A stretch of DNA of 49,250 bases from Arcicella sp. (GCA_025354645.1 JANXML010000261.1:1-49250); one strand, 5' to 3'; numbered from the stretch's first letter, positions 14,418-25,400 are shown. A program made the numbers and translations. Notes: generated by a model not told the origin, from the sequence alone.

Positions 14418-15053
14418 ATGTCAATTTCTCCAAAAGTAAATACCAATAAACTCACCGCCGATGACCTTGTTTATGGGTATATGAACGGTATTTTTCCGAT
14501 GGCAGATACAGACGGAACGCTCTATTGGTATTCACCCGATCCACGTGCTGTAATTCCGATTGCGACCTACAAAACGCCAAAATCACTTCGCCCACTTATC
14601 AATAAAAAAACTTTTGAAGTCAGAATAAACACCAATTTTGAGGCAGTCATGCGGAATTGTGCTTCCGCCCGAAAAGGTGACGGTGAAACGTGGATTTCGG
14701 AAGAAATTATTGAGGCTTACTGTGAATTGAATCAATCAGGTTTGGCATATTCAGTTGAAACATACTTGGATAATCATTTAGTTGGCGGACTTTATGGCGT
14801 GTCAATTGGGGCGGCATTTTTCGGGGAATCTATGTTTTATAAAGTACCCGACGCTTCCAAAGTTGCTTTCCATTATTTAATGAAAATTCTAAATTACCAA
14901 AGCTATGAACTCCTTGATACTCAGTTTATTAACGACAATGTAAAACGATTCGGAGCGATTGAAATTCCGAGGGGAGAATACGTAAAATCCTTAAAAACAG
15001 CTTTAGAAAAAAGTTGTGCATTCACAATCGAAGCATTAAATATGGAACGCTGA
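14418..15053 (+). CDS. aat: Leucyl/phenylalanyl-tRNA--protein transferase
   Basis: 211 aa. The family core is present: Y-G-Y-M-N-G-I-F-P-M-A near the start, W-Y-S-P-D-P-R-A-V-I-P, W-I-S-E-E-I-I-E-A-Y, then the signature L-V-G-G-L-Y-G-V-S-I-G-A-A-F-F-G-E-S-M-F, and L-L-D-T-Q-F-I-N-D-N-V-K-R-F-G-A. It transfers Leu or Phe from charged tRNA to proteins with N-terminal Lys/Arg, marking them for ClpAP(S). The last codons and the TGA stop lie inside a 'GATGACGCAGAT' repeat (15045-15095). It is separated from proB by about 100 bp on the same strand. Confidence 0.95.
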   Translation: MSISPKVNTNKLTADDLVYGYMNGIFPMADTDGTLYWYSPDPRAVIPIATYKTPKSLRPLINKKTFEVRINTNFEAVMRNCASARKGDGETWISEEIIEAYCELNQSGLAYSVETYLDNHLVGGLYGVSIGAAFFGESMFYKVPDASKVAFHYLMKILNYQSYELLDTQFINDNVKRFGAIEIPRGEYVKSLKTALEKSCAFTIEALNMER

Positions 15054-15095
15054 TGACGCAGATGTCTTCGCCAACGCTGATTTTCGCAGATTTTT
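15045..15095 (+). repeat. Single copy of the 'GATGACGCAGAT' repeat, overlapping the aat stop
   Basis: Matches the arms of the inverted pair at 5064-5250 (CTGATGACGCAGATG, CTTCGC, ACGCTGATTTTCGCAGATT). It supplies the final Glu-Arg codons and stop of aat. Confidence 0.65.
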
Positions 15096-15157
15096 AAGAC
15101 AAATTCTATGTAATTTTGTAATCATTAGAAAATTCACGCTATCATTCATCGAATTAA

Positions 15158-16192
15158 ATGTCTAAACCAATCATTGTTATAAAATTCGGAACGGCTTCAA
15201 TTACCCACAAAACGGGCGAACTCAATGAAGAAATTCTACAAGAAATTGCCCGCCAAATATCCATTCTTCACGCTGAATATCAGATAGTTATGGTTTCTTC
15301 GGGAGCGGTTGGGGCTGGTCGTGGATTTATTAAAAACTACAAAGGAACCATCTCCGAACGCAAAGCCGCCGCCGCCATTGGCAATCCTCTTTTATTGGCA
15401 AAATACACGCAATATTTCTCAAAATACGGAATCACCGTGGCTCAAAGTCTCTGCGAAAGACAGCATTTTGCCAATCGAAATCAATTTTTGCAATTAAAGG
15501 AAACTTATCAAGAATTGTGGAAAAATGGCGTAATTCCAATTGCGAATGAGAACGATGTGGTCAGTAATTTAGAACTAAAATTTTCGGATAACGATGAACT
15601 CGCCACGTTGATTGCCACGGGTTTTGGGGCAGAAACTTTGCTTTTATGCACCTCCGTTGGGGGACTTTTGGATACAGACAAAAACATTATTCCTCATATT
15701 TACAAGGTGGATTCATCGGTTTTAGCGTTAGCAAATGATGATAAATCTTCATTGGGTTTGGGTGGTATGATTTCCAAATTAACTTACACACAACTCGCCA
15801 CACGGATGGGTACAAGAGTGGTAATTTTTGGTATGAAAACCGAAGATGGAATTTTACAAGCCATTGATAATCAGAATGGTACCGTATTCGCTCCGCAAGA
15901 AGTGGCTTTGAATGCTCGACAAAAATGGTTAGCTTCTGGCAGTTTAATTGCTGGAAAAGTGCAGGTGGATTTAGGAGCAGTTAAGGCTTTGGAAAACCGT
16001 AAAAGTCTCTTGGCAGTCGGTATCAAAAAAGTGATTGGCAATTTTGAAAAAGGAGAAGTTTTTGAGGTTTTGGATGAAAAGAAAAATGTGATTGCTATTG
16101 CCAAAGCCAAAGAAAATTCGGTGATAATTTCTGAGAATTTGAAAACACAAAATTTTGAGGTGGCAAATGCGGATGAGATTGTGGTACTATAA
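15158..16192 (+). CDS. proB: Glutamate 5-kinase
   Basis: 344 aa. The amino-acid-kinase domain has the N-terminal I-V-I-K-F-G-T-A-S (ATP phosphates), V-S-S-G-A-V-G-A-G-R, the substrate loop N-E-N-D-V-V-S-N-L-E-L-K-F-S-D-N-D-E-L-A-T-L-I-A, and G-L-G-G-M-I-S-K-L. A C-terminal PUA-like domain occupies about 265-335 (L-L-A-V-G-I-K-K-V-I-G-N-F-E-K-G-E-V). It phosphorylates glutamate in the first step of proline synthesis. proA is not adjacent. The active-site Gly-Thr-Ala-Ser variant at the start is normal in Bacteroidota. Confidence 0.93.
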   Translation: MSKPIIVIKFGTASITHKTGELNEEILQEIARQISILHAEYQIVMVSSGAVGAGRGFIKNYKGTISERKAAAAIGNPLLLAKYTQYFSKYGITVAQSLCERQHFANRNQFLQLKETYQELWKNGVIPIANENDVVSNLELKFSDNDELATLIATGFGAETLLLCTSVGGLLDTDKNIIPHIYKVDSSVLALANDDKSSLGLGGMISKLTYTQLATRMGTRVVIFGMKTEDGILQAIDNQNGTVFAPQEVALNARQKWLASGSLIAGKVQVDLGAVKALENRKSLLAVGIKKVIGNFEKGEVFEVLDEKKNVIAIAKAKENSVIISENLKTQNFEVANADEIVVL

Positions 16193-16372
16193 CATTCGTA
16201 ATTTTACGATTTGTTAATAACTGTGATGAATAATTGAGAACAATACAGTGACTAAACCCAGACCAAAAACTTTTATAAAATCTCAGTCCATTTTTTTTAG
16301 GTAATAAGATATTGACTACTTTTAATGAAATAAAGGGGAACAAATCATCAAACGCCGTTCAAATTATTTATT

Positions 16373-17344
16373 ATGAAAAATATTTTTATCCTTATTATCA
16401 TAAATCTTAGCATTTTGTCCTGCAAAGGTCCAACGCCTGAGCCTGGTTCCGAACAGATTAAAAGTCCAGACGGTGCATTGATTATTAAATTTACCGACGA
16501 TAAATTAGAAGCAAATCCCAGTATCACGCTTTCTAATAATGATGTGATTGCGATTTCTTATACTATTAAAAAGAGTTTGGATGGTACCCGTCCAGTTAAG
16601 ATGGCTGTTTTTGTTACAGAATCGCCCGAAACGAGAGGAATTTTGCTGTTAGATAATGTTAAATTGAAAGATGTAGATGAGCAAACCAAAAGTTTAGAAT
16701 TGAGTTTGCCCGAGGTGGGTGTGGAAATTTTTAGAAATTTTTACATTGATATTACTGACAGTAAAGGGAAAATATCTCGAAAAAATGTACGAATATTACC
16801 AACTGGAGCAGAACAAATTATCTCTTGGTCAAACATAAATTTGGGTGTTCAAGCCAGTAATACAAATCCAAGATTTTCATCAGCAACGGGTGATGTTTAT
16901 TCAACTTGTGATTTAGATTCTAATCTCAATTTTGTGGATATTACCTACGCAAATATTGGTTCTCCATCCATCAAACCTACTTTTTTATCAAATCCTCGCA
17001 GGGTTGCTTTGGGCTTGGGCGTAACGGTGAGTGATAAAATCTGCACGAATGTTTCAGTGGTTGGTGGCACTCCGACTTTCTACGCTCCTATCAACGTACC
17101 AATCGAATTTGGAACAGTTAATGACTTGTTTTTGAAAGGTATAGCCGTTCCAACCACCACTCAAGATATTGTAATCGAAGCAGGAAAAATTTATATGTTT
17201 CAAAATACGAGGATAACAAAAGATTGGAAAACTGTAACTCGCAAAGGGGTTATAAAGATAAATTCTATCAATAATTTCACCTCCCCAACCGTTGGAACAA
17301 TTGCTGCTGGATTAGTGAATTTTGATGTAAAAGTGCAACGGTGA
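16373..17344 (+). CDS. Lipoprotein of unknown function
   Basis: 323 aa. The N-terminus (M-K-N-I-F-I-L-I-I-I-N-L-S-I-L-S-C-K-G) is a lipoprotein signal with the lipobox cysteine at residue 17; the following residues are not strongly acidic. The rest is predicted beta-rich, with two Ig-like or jelly-roll-like stretches (V-I-A-I-S-Y-T-I-K-K-S ... N-F-Y-I-D-I-T-D-S-K-G-K). No catalytic motif. It is convergent with the T9SS cargo gene, with 5 bp between stops. The two may be functionally linked cell-surface proteins, but nothing proves it. The 180 bp upstream hold no other gene. Confidence 0.75.
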   Translation: MKNIFILIIINLSILSCKGPTPEPGSEQIKSPDGALIIKFTDDKLEANPSITLSNNDVIAISYTIKKSLDGTRPVKMAVFVTESPETRGILLLDNVKLKDVDEQTKSLELSLPEVGVEIFRNFYIDITDSKGKISRKNVRILPTGAEQIISWSNINLGVQASNTNPRFSSATGDVYSTCDLDSNLNFVDITYANIGSPSIKPTFLSNPRRVALGLGVTVSDKICTNVSVVGGTPTFYAPINVPIEFGTVNDLFLKGIAVPTTTQDIVIEAGKIYMFQNTRITKDWKTVTRKGVIKINSINNFTSPTVGTIAAGLVNFDVKVQR

Positions 17345-17349
17345 TTATC

Positions 17350-19137
17350 TTACCGAAATAACATAAATGTACCTTTATATTGAAATTCTGGACGGTCGGG
17401 AAAGGGATTGATTTTATAAACATACATACCCTCGGGCAAAGTTTTATTGCTGTCTGTTCCATCAAAAGGGGAATAATTGCCTTTTGAATAGAAAACTATA
17501 TTTCCCCAACGATTAAAAATTTGCACTTCTGGATTTGGATATACTTCCAACCCCTTCAACTCCCAAAGGTCATTTGTACCGTCTGAATTTGGGGTAAATG
17601 CCGTGGGAATATAGACGGGTTGATATACTACAATATTTACTTTTCCCTCACCTGAACAACCATTACTCGAAGTGACTTTAACTATATATTCTTGCGTTTG
17701 AGCAGGGCTTGCCACTGGATTTGCAAGGGCTGGATTGTCCAAGCCAGTTGCAGGCGACCAAATATAAGTAGTCCCTCCTTCCACTGTCCCTTTCAAGGTT
17801 ACGCTGTTGCCTTTTCCTAATAAAATATCGGGTCCTAAATCTGGTTTTGGGAAATCTTGAATCATTATTTCCTGCTCTGCTGAACCTTGCAAACAAGGCA
17901 AGGAACCATTTAATACATATGCAACTTTGTGCTTTCCGAAACCCAATTTTTTATAATCGAAAGTGGTCGCAAAAACACCATCAATTGTGAATGCACCACC
18001 CGAAGGAGTACCTTTTAAAGGAACAACTGGATATTCAGTTCCGCAAACAGATGGGATTAAATCAATAGAAACAGAAGAAGCAGCAAAAAATTCAATATTC
18101 ACATCGGGCGAAGTGGCTTGGCAAAGCGTTTCTTTTTCAACAACTGCAACGTTGAATTTTCCGCCCAAACCAATGTCTAATTTTGATAATGCACCAACTG
18201 GTGTTGCACCACTATTTTTATACCAGGCATAGTTTTTCATATCTGGCAAGACTGAAAGTGTGGCAATATCGCCTACGCAAAATTGGGCTTTGCCAGTGTT
18301 TGTTGTAATAATTGGTTTTAAATCTGAAACAGAAATAATGCGTTTATCGGTTATGCTTGGGCAACTTCCATTTTGGGCAATTTCATAAGTAATTTCATGT
18401 TTTCCTACACCCGCAACGGAAGGACTGAAAGTACCTGCTCCCGCATCTGTGATTCCTTTTCCTTTAAATCTGCCTCCTGTTGGTGTAACGGTGAGGTTTG
18501 TTGGAGCAACCGATAGATTGCAAAATGGAGAGACTGAATCAATTTTTACAATAACTGTTGAAGTATAGTCCAGATTAAAAGTGGCTGACTTGGCAGCACA
18601 ACCGTTACTCGTAGGGCTTTGATCCACTAAGGTAACATCATATTTACCAGCCTTTTTGGCTATTATTTGCACAGTTTGGGGTATAGAAAGTTGAACATCA
18701 TTATAAGCCCAAAACAGTTGGTAGCCCGTCAAGAAAGTAGTTTTTAAGATGAGAGAATCTCCTTGACAAATTTGATTTACGTTTCTATTTGGAGTGATGA
18801 TTGGCGTGGGAGGAGCGGGTAATAAAACAATACTTAACTCATTTGAAACTCTTGAAGCCCCTAAATTATCAATCGCTAACAAATGATACCTTCCTGGCTC
18901 AGCGGTGCTTAACTTTGAATTATTCTCAAAAGGGACTGCTGACCATGCTGGGCTACGAAAAATTTCCCATTTATAACTCGTTAATGATGCATCATTGGTT
19001 GAAATAGTAATTTTACCTCCTGGACAAATACCAGGTCCATCCTGAACGATTACGATTGGTTGAGCAAAAGTCAGCCAAGAGAAACACATCAGAAAAGCAA
19101 AAAAAACAAAATTTTTATGGGGTATAATTTTAGGCAC
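17350..19137 (-). CDS. T9SS cargo with gliding-motility-associated (type B) C-terminal sorting domain
   Basis: 595 aa, GTG start at 19137, signal peptide ending T-F-A-Q at about residue 26. The middle consists of several Ig-like/PKD-like surface modules rich in Cys, Gly and Pro (repeated C-x-G-D-x-x-x-L-x and G-x-G-K-H-x-I-x-Y patterns at about 225-255 and 385-410). The last 85 residues are the CHU_C/type B sorting domain: Y-I-P-T-A-F-T-P-N-S-D-G-T-N-D-L-W, then Q-I-F-N-R-W-G-N-I-V-F-Y, W/F-D-G-T, L-P-E-G-M-Y-V-Y-K-I. Such proteins are exported by the type IX system to the cell surface, as adhesins or gliding-related proteins. Binding target unknown. Confidence 0.9.
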   Translation of the reverse strand: MPKIIPHKNFVFFAFLMCFSWLTFAQPIVIVQDGPGICPGGKITISTNDASLTSYKWEIFRSPAWSAVPFENNSKLSTAEPGRYHLLAIDNLGASRVSNELSIVLLPAPPTPIITPNRNVNQICQGDSLILKTTFLTGYQLFWAYNDVQLSIPQTVQIIAKKAGKYDVTLVDQSPTSNGCAAKSATFNLDYTSTVIVKIDSVSPFCNLSVAPTNLTVTPTGGRFKGKGITDAGAGTFSPSVAGVGKHEITYEIAQNGSCPSITDKRIISVSDLKPIITTNTGKAQFCVGDIATLSVLPDMKNYAWYKNSGATPVGALSKLDIGLGGKFNVAVVEKETLCQATSPDVNIEFFAASSVSIDLIPSVCGTEYPVVPLKGTPSGGAFTIDGVFATTFDYKKLGFGKHKVAYVLNGSLPCLQGSAEQEIMIQDFPKPDLGPDILLGKGNSVTLKGTVEGGTTYIWSPATGLDNPALANPVASPAQTQEYIVKVTSSNGCSGEGKVNIVVYQPVYIPTAFTPNSDGTNDLWELKGLEVYPNPEVQIFNRWGNIVFYSKGNYSPFDGTDSNKTLPEGMYVYKINPFPDRPEFQYKGTFMLFR

Positions 19138-19302
19138 AATCCTTATATTTTTCTTTTAAAAACGTATTGTTTTAAGGGTCGGTGGTTAGAAAAATATTCG
19201 TAAATATACCAAAATCAACGGTTTTTATCAAATGATATTGTTTGGGTAATTATAAAAAAATAATCCTCAACCAATTGATTGAGGATTGATTTTAGAGGTA
19301 AC

Positions 19303-20592
19303 TCAACTCGGATAAACCCATTGCCCTCGATAATCTCTACGCAGTAATTTGTTTGCTTCGGGGTCGTTGAGGATGATTTCTTTTTCGCCGTCCCAATCAA
19401 TGCTTCTGCCTAATTTCATGGACAGATTGCCCAACAAAGCCACATTTGAAGAACGATGCCCGATTTCAATATCTGAAACTGGCAATTTCCCTGATTTAAT
19501 GCTACTCAAAAAATCAGCCCAAAGTTCTTTAATATTTTGGTCGTCGGGTTTGTTGAGTTGTGGATTTTCGTGAATAATTGCTTTGTTTTTATTTTCAGGA
19601 TAAAAAGTCCAACCGTCTTGCCAACCCATGTGGAATGTTCCTTCCGTTCCGTAAAAATAACAACCGATATTGGTTTTCTCGGCTTCGTTTCCTGCAAACA
19701 TTCGGTGTTCCCATTCGAGGGTGAAATCTTCAAATTTCCAGACTGCCACTTGATGGTCGGGTGAATCGGTATTGTCCTTTTTTATGGCTCTGCCACCCGT
19801 TGAGAAGATTTTTTTAGGATATTTTTCTTCCGTCCACCACATTACTTGGTCGAGCCAATGAATACCCCAATCGCCCAATTGACCGTTGGCATAATCCATA
19901 TATTGTCGGAATCCTTTGGGGTGAATGCCTGCGTTATAGGTATGCAAGGGGGCAGGACCACACCAGAAATCCCAATCCAAACCTTTGGGCGGTTCAACTT
20001 CGGGAAGCATCTTTCCAGCATCACCGCCATAATGCACAAATGCCCGAACCATGCCGATTTTGCCCACCTTCCCAGATTTCAAAAACTCCATCCCCGATAC
20101 GTTATGCGGAGACACTCGCCTGTGCGTTCCCACTTGCACAGTTCGCTCAAATTTGCGAGCAGCATTCACCATCGCTCGACCTTCCATAATGGTATGTCCG
20201 ACGGGTTTTTCAACGTAAACATTAGCTCCACTTTCGATTGCGGCAATGCAACAGAGGGCGTGCCAATGGTCTGGCGTAGCGACAATAACGATGTCTGGTT
20301 TTTCTTTTGCCAACATTTCCCGATAATCACGGTACATTTTGGGTTGGTCGGACGTGAGTTTTCCAACCATCTCACGACATTTTTTGAGTTGGTTTTCGTC
20401 CACATCACAAAGGGCAACCACTTTGGATTCTCCCGCTTGGATGGCACACCGCAAAATGTTCAATCCCCACCAACCTGAACCAACCAAAGCGGTTTTATAC
20501 TGAGCAAAATTATGGCTCAAAGCGGGCAAAATCGGTAAGGCAGAAAATGCCAGACTGGTGGCGGTGGTTTGGATGAAATTACGTCTGTTCAT
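19303..20592 (-). CDS. Tat-exported Gfo/Idh/MocA-family oxidoreductase
   Basis: 429 aa. The twin-arginine signal is M-N-R-R-N-F-I-Q-T-T-A-T-S-L-A-F-S-A-L. The Rossmann domain starts V-G-S-G-W-W-G-L-N-I-L-R, with V-A-L-C-D-V-D at the end of beta 2 and the family motif N-V-Y-V-E-K-P-V-G-H-T (catalytic Lys). The C-terminal half contains W-D-F-W-C-G-P-A-P and G-D-W-G-I-H-W-L-D-Q-V, typical of the Bacteroidota/Planctomycetota periplasmic branch. These enzymes carry NAD(P) folded in the cytoplasm and oxidise or reduce sugars and inositols; the substrate cannot be read here. No sugar-transport genes are adjacent. Confidence 0.9.
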   Translation of the reverse strand: MNRRNFIQTTATSLAFSALPILPALSHNFAQYKTALVGSGWWGLNILRCAIQAGESKVVALCDVDENQLKKCREMVGKLTSDQPKMYRDYREMLAKEKPDIVIVATPDHWHALCCIAAIESGANVYVEKPVGHTIMEGRAMVNAARKFERTVQVGTHRRVSPHNVSGMEFLKSGKVGKIGMVRAFVHYGGDAGKMLPEVEPPKGLDWDFWCGPAPLHTYNAGIHPKGFRQYMDYANGQLGDWGIHWLDQVMWWTEEKYPKKIFSTGGRAIKKDNTDSPDHQVAVWKFEDFTLEWEHRMFAGNEAEKTNIGCYFYGTEGTFHMGWQDGWTFYPENKNKAIIHENPQLNKPDDQNIKELWADFLSSIKSGKLPVSDIEIGHRSSNVALLGNLSMKLGRSIDWDGEKEIILNDPEANKLLRRDYRGQWVYPS

Positions 20593-21113
20593 GGATATAC
20601 GGGGAAAAATATTGAGATTAAATGGTTCATCTAAGATTTACAGAGGACTCTATGATTGCCTTCATCAAATTAGAGGAAATTAAGGTCAATTCCAAGAAAA
20701 ATCATTTTGCAATCAAAGCAATCTTAATAGTAAATGCTATGAAAGTCTCAATGAAAAACGCCAAAAACTAAAACAAAACATCAGTTACTAAAAACTGTTT
20801 TGTGGGTAATTCTCGTCACTGGCAACCTGTTATTAAACGGAGAAGAATCGCCTCAATTATCTCATTGAATGGGTACAGTAGGGTTAAATCCTCTATTGCC
20901 AAAGGTTTAATGTGGGATAGTCCATGTATCTATTGTATTTTTACTGAGTATTTCCATTGCGTGATGTTTTATGATTTAGCACCACAAAATTCTCACTTAT
21001 TTGGGAATACTTTTCAAAGGTTTAAACAACTTCATAATTTCTGACAAAGTATAGTCGTTAGAGTTAAAAGGTATTTTAAAGAAAGAAGTTGGGAATTGGT
21101 TTGAAATTAAACT
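20593..21113. other. 521-bp intergenic region, no supported gene
   Basis: Divergent promoters of the Gfo/Idh/MocA gene and the glycosylase gene must lie here. An 80-codon frame (20802-21044) has no plausible protein features. I see no repeat, RNA or terminator. Confidence 0.4.
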
Positions 21114-21722
21114 ATGATGATCCATGATCTAAAAATAAAACATAATTTGGAGAGTGATGAAGTGCTGAAAAATATTATCACAATCATTCCAGAACCCCAA
21201 ATCCAAAGCACAAATGATGTTTTTCATGATTTAATTTCATGTATTTTGGAGCAACAAATTCATTATCGTAGTACTAAAAAGATATTCCAAAAAATGTTGG
21301 ACAAAGCTTCTTTGGAAGTTTTATCACTTGACAACTTTGCTCAATTTGAAGAAAAGGCTTTACAAAATATCAGTCTTTCAATCAACAAATACGAAACGAT
21401 TGAGAGAACGATTGACTTTTTTAAAACAAACAAAATCGTCTGGCAGGAGTTAGAAAATCAACAAATAATGGCAAAGTTATCTTCAATTAAAGGTATCGGA
21501 AAATGGACAATTGATATGATTTTGCTCTATACTTTGCAACGTCCAAACGTGTTCCCACATGATGATTTTCATCTAAAAGAAATCATGGTTAATTTATATA
21601 ATTTAGATCCAAACGTAAAATTAAAAACTCAAATGATTGATATTTCATCGGGTTGGGGAGAGTGCAACTCTTTGGCTGTTAAGTATTTATTGGCTTGGAA
21701 GGAATTTAATAAGAAAAAATAA
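21114..21722 (+). CDS. AlkA-like DNA-3-methyladenine glycosylase, HhH-GPD superfamily
   Basis: 202 aa. It has the helix-hairpin-helix L-S-S-I-K-G-I-G-K-W-T-I-D-M-I-L-L-Y and the following catalytic segment R-P-N-V-F-P-H-D-D-F-H-L-K-E, in which the second Asp is the expected catalytic acid. The N-terminal I-S-C-I-L-E-Q-Q-I-H-Y-R-S matches the AlkA I-x-x-Q-Q-I/V-S element. It removes alkylated bases in base-excision repair. It is shorter than E. coli AlkA because the N-terminal TBP-like domain is missing, as in the compact AlkA branch. The start may be the ATG at 21114 or the next one at 21117. Monocistronic. Confidence 0.88.
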   Translation: MMIHDLKIKHNLESDEVLKNIITIIPEPQIQSTNDVFHDLISCILEQQIHYRSTKKIFQKMLDKASLEVLSLDNFAQFEEKALQNISLSINKYETIERTIDFFKTNKIVWQELENQQIMAKLSSIKGIGKWTIDMILLYTLQRPNVFPHDDFHLKEIMVNLYNLDPNVKLKTQMIDISSGWGECNSLAVKYLLAWKEFNKKK

Positions 21723-21838
21723 ATGAGTTAACTAAAATCTTTTGGAGACAGTTAGCGGATTGGTCAATTAGAAAAAAAGAGGGTTATACTTTCTGAAAAT
21801 CGAAGGCAAAATTGATCAAACCTTATTTTTGTTTAATC

Positions 21839-22279
21839 TTAAAATTCAACCCTAAAACTAAATCCGTGCTTTTCAAAATCTAAGGATTCGTAAAAAGTGT
21901 GGGCTTCTTTTCGCCTCAAATTACTGGAAAGCACCAATTTATAACAACCCGCTTCTTGGCATTTTTGCATGGCAAATTCCATCATCATTTTGCCAATGCC
22001 TTTTCCTTGTAAATCGGTCTGCACCGCCACATCTTCCACCACGCTCGAAGGTGTGCCTTGGTGGGCTAAATTATCCATAATCAACAAGGCAAATGTTCCT
22101 ATAACTTCACTCTCATTTTCAGCAATATAGACTTTATAGTTTGGATAAGTTTGCATTTTTCTGAAAAGGATTTCGGCTTGGTCAAGGCTCAAAATTTCTC
22201 CTTTATCCAATACGCTTCCGTAGAGTTTTAAGACGTTGTATAAATCTTCTATATGGGCTTCTCGAATATTTATTTCCAT
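21839..22279 (-). CDS. GNAT-family N-acetyltransferase
   Basis: 146 aa. A standard GNAT core: N-I-R-E-A-H-I-E-D-L at the start, the acetyl-CoA loop V-E-D-V-A-V-Q-T-D-L-Q-G-K-G-I-G-K-M-M-M, then C-Y-K-L-V-L-S-S-N-L-R-R-K-E-A-H-T-F-Y-E-S-L-D-F-E-K-H-G, a layout seen in aminoglycoside- or small-amine-acetylating members. The substrate cannot be predicted. It is convergent with the glycosylase gene, leaving about 115 bp between them. Confidence 0.88.
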   Translation of the reverse strand: MEINIREAHIEDLYNVLKLYGSVLDKGEILSLDQAEILFRKMQTYPNYKVYIAENESEVIGTFALLIMDNLAHQGTPSSVVEDVAVQTDLQGKGIGKMMMEFAMQKCQEAGCYKLVLSSNLRRKEAHTFYESLDFEKHGFSFRVEF

Positions 22280-22413
22280 TTTAACGTACTGATTATCAGT
22301 TAAATATAAATTTTAGGTGCAAAATTACTATTTTATTGATGATTCTAAACGATTAATATTGACTTAATAATTTGATAATCTAAATCCCTTAAAACGATAA
22401 TGGTTTGATAAAA

Positions 22414-22441
22414 TTGAGGTAAAACTGTGGGCTTACTTTTG
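22414..22441 (+). promoter_or_regulatory. Promoter of the SusC-like gene
   Basis: TTG at 22414-22416, 17 bp, then TACTTTTG at 22434-22441, an exact TAnnTTTG -7 box, 26 bp before the ATG at 22468. Confidence 0.65.
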
Positions 22442-22467
22442 CATTTTAAAACCCAAAATTATCAAAT

Positions 22468-25400
22468 ATGAGACCTAAATTTTTACTGAAACAGCTTGGC
22501 TTTTTGCTCATCATACTCTTCGTGACGTGTAGCAATATATCTGCCCAAGACCTTGTAATTACTGGAAAAGTTACCGAAAAAAATGGTGCTTCGATTCCAG
22601 GCGTGAGTATTTTATTGAAAGGCACTAATCGTGGTACAACGACTGACGGAAACGGAGCTTATAAATTGGCATTACCCAATGAAAAAGCGACTCTTGTATT
22701 TCGTTACATTGGCTTTACTACGCAAGAAGTGTTGGTTGGAAATCGCACTTCTTTGGATGTTTCGCTTATTGAAGAAACACAGCAACTTAGTGAAATTGTG
22801 GTAACGGCTTTGGGTATCAAAAAAGAGACTCGCACGTTGGGATATTCTACCCAAGGCATAAAAGGTGCTGAGTTGGTAAAAGCCCGTGAACCTAACACTA
22901 TCAACTCATTGGTTGGTAAAATTGCGGGTTTAACGGTTGGTCCTTCGGCTGAATTATTGGGTCGTCCACAAGTGGTTTTGAGAGGTAAAAGTGAATTGCT
23001 TTTTGTGGTTGATGGCGTTCCAGTGAACTCTGACACTTGGAATTTGAGTGCCGATGACATTGACACTTATACCGTTTTGAAAGGAGCAAATGCGGCGGCA
23101 TTATACGGTTTCAGAGGACAAAACGGAGCGATTTTAATTACCACCAAAAAAGGAACGAAAGACAAAAGAGGTTTCTCGGTTGAGTTCAATTCAAGCACGA
23201 TGGCAGATGCCACTTTCTTGACTTTACCAACCAATCAAGCCGAATATGGACCTGGTTCAAATTATAATTATCGCTTCGGTGATGGTCCTTATGATGATGC
23301 AGGAACGGGGGGAACGGATCGTCGTCCGAACGTTTGGGGACCCCGTTTTGAGGGTCAAGATGTGCGTCAATATAATTCGCCCATCGGTGCAGATGGCAAG
23401 AGAATCGGAACGCCATTTTTGGCAAAAGGTGTTGATAATTACCAAAAATTTATGGGTACAGGTATTTTATCAACCAATAATATTTCGATTGCTTCTTCTA
23501 ACGAAAAATCTGATATAAGAATCTCACTTTCACATAGTTATCAGAAAGGAATTGCTCCCAATACGGGTTTGAATATATCAAATTTTAACATTTCGGCGGG
23601 TCAAAACTTCTCTTCAAAGTTACGTTTGGAAGGAAATTTAAACTTCAACCGTCAATACACGCCCAACATTCCTGACGTAAGTTATGGTCCCAATAGTTAT
23701 ACTTATTTATTCAAAGTTTATGGTCCACAGCACTACGATATTGACGAAATGAAAGACTACTACCAAAACCCAGGAAAACCAGGGGTTCAGCAGTATTTCT
23801 TTGAATATGGACGTAACAATAACCCTTATTTCATTGCCTACGAATGGGAAAGAGGTCATTACAAAACGGATGTATTTGGTCAGGCAAAATTGTCTTATAA
23901 AATCACTGATTTCATGAATGTTGCTTTGCGTTCGCAGGTAACTACTTGGAACTCGTTCAGAGATGAAAAATTGCCGTATTCTATGATTATTTACGGTCGT
24001 GATTTCAAACAAGGAGACTACCGTGAAGACCGTAGAAATATGTTTGAAAACAATACCGATTTGTTATTGACTTTTGATAAAAAAGTAACACCAGATTTAA
24101 ACGTCTCTGCCATCGTTGGAGCAAATGCTCGTACTTTTCAATTTAGTTCTTCTTGGGAAAGCACGGATTATTTGATTGTGCCTGGGGTTTATAATTTAAG
24201 TAATTCTAAAAACCCAAAATTAGCCTACAATTTCAAGTCTGATATGTCGGTTTATTCGGTTTACGGAAGCGTAGATTTAACCTACAAAAACTACTTGACA
24301 CTTTCAGCTACGGGTAGAGATGATAAATCTTCAACCCTTCAAAATTCATTCTTTTATCCTTCTGTTTCTTTGAGTACGGTGCTTTCAGATTATATCAATT
24401 TTCCTTCGGTATTGTCATTCGCTAAGTTGAGAGGTTCGTATGCCAACGTGAAAGGTGGTTTGACTCGTTCAACAATCGGACCAGCTTGGCAGGCATCTGG
24501 ACAAGCAAATCCATTGCAATACGGAACTGATTACTCGACTTCTTACGATGGTCCAAGTTATGACAATCAGAACTCGTACAATACCAAACTTTTGTACAAT
24601 AATACGCCTTCAACGGATTACAGTAGTCAATTAGCCAATTCAGGATTGAAGCCATTTACGGTAACTTCGTATGAGACAGGTTTAGACTTGAAATTCTTAA
24701 AAAACCGCTTAGGATTGGAAATGACTTACTTTACAACCGAAGATGGTCCCAGAATTTTGGGCGTACCCGTGGCAAGTTCAACGGGATATAGAAGCCGTTT
24801 AGTAAATGATTTAACCACCCAAAGACAAGGTTGGGAAATTGCTCTGACGGGTTCACCCATCAAAAATCCTGATGGTTTCAATTGGGATATTTTGGCGAAC
24901 TGGTCCACATTTACGGAGAAAATCAAGAAAATTGAAGACCCCGCAAGATTCATCAACGGAGCTTTTGGCGACCATAAATACGTGGAAGGTGAAAGAGTTG
25001 ATGGCGTGTATGACTACAAATTATACCGTACCAATGAAGGTCAATTAATCCACGTTGGCGGTTTGCCATTATTCAATCCAGGTGGTACGGATGCTAAGAA
25101 ATTATTAGGATATTACAATCCAGACTGGGTTGGTTCAATCAATAACCGTTTTTCTTACAAAAATTTAACGTTCAGTTTCCAGTTTGACGGACGTTTTGGT
25201 GGCATTATTTACGACGAAATCTCGGGCGACCAATACCAATCTGGTACCAGCGAAGCATCCGTTACGGGCGATTATGGGATTGCCAGAAGAGCCGAGTGGG
25301 AAAGTTTCAAAACAACTGGAACTATCAAACCTTCTTACGTAGGTCCAGGCGTAAGCATTTCAGCGGGTTCGCCAAAATTTGATGCCGCTGGAAATATTAC

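Noticed and set aside
20802-21044. 80-codon frame between the Gfo/Idh/MocA and glycosylase genes
   Set aside because: No motif, unusual composition, no start context; probably chance.
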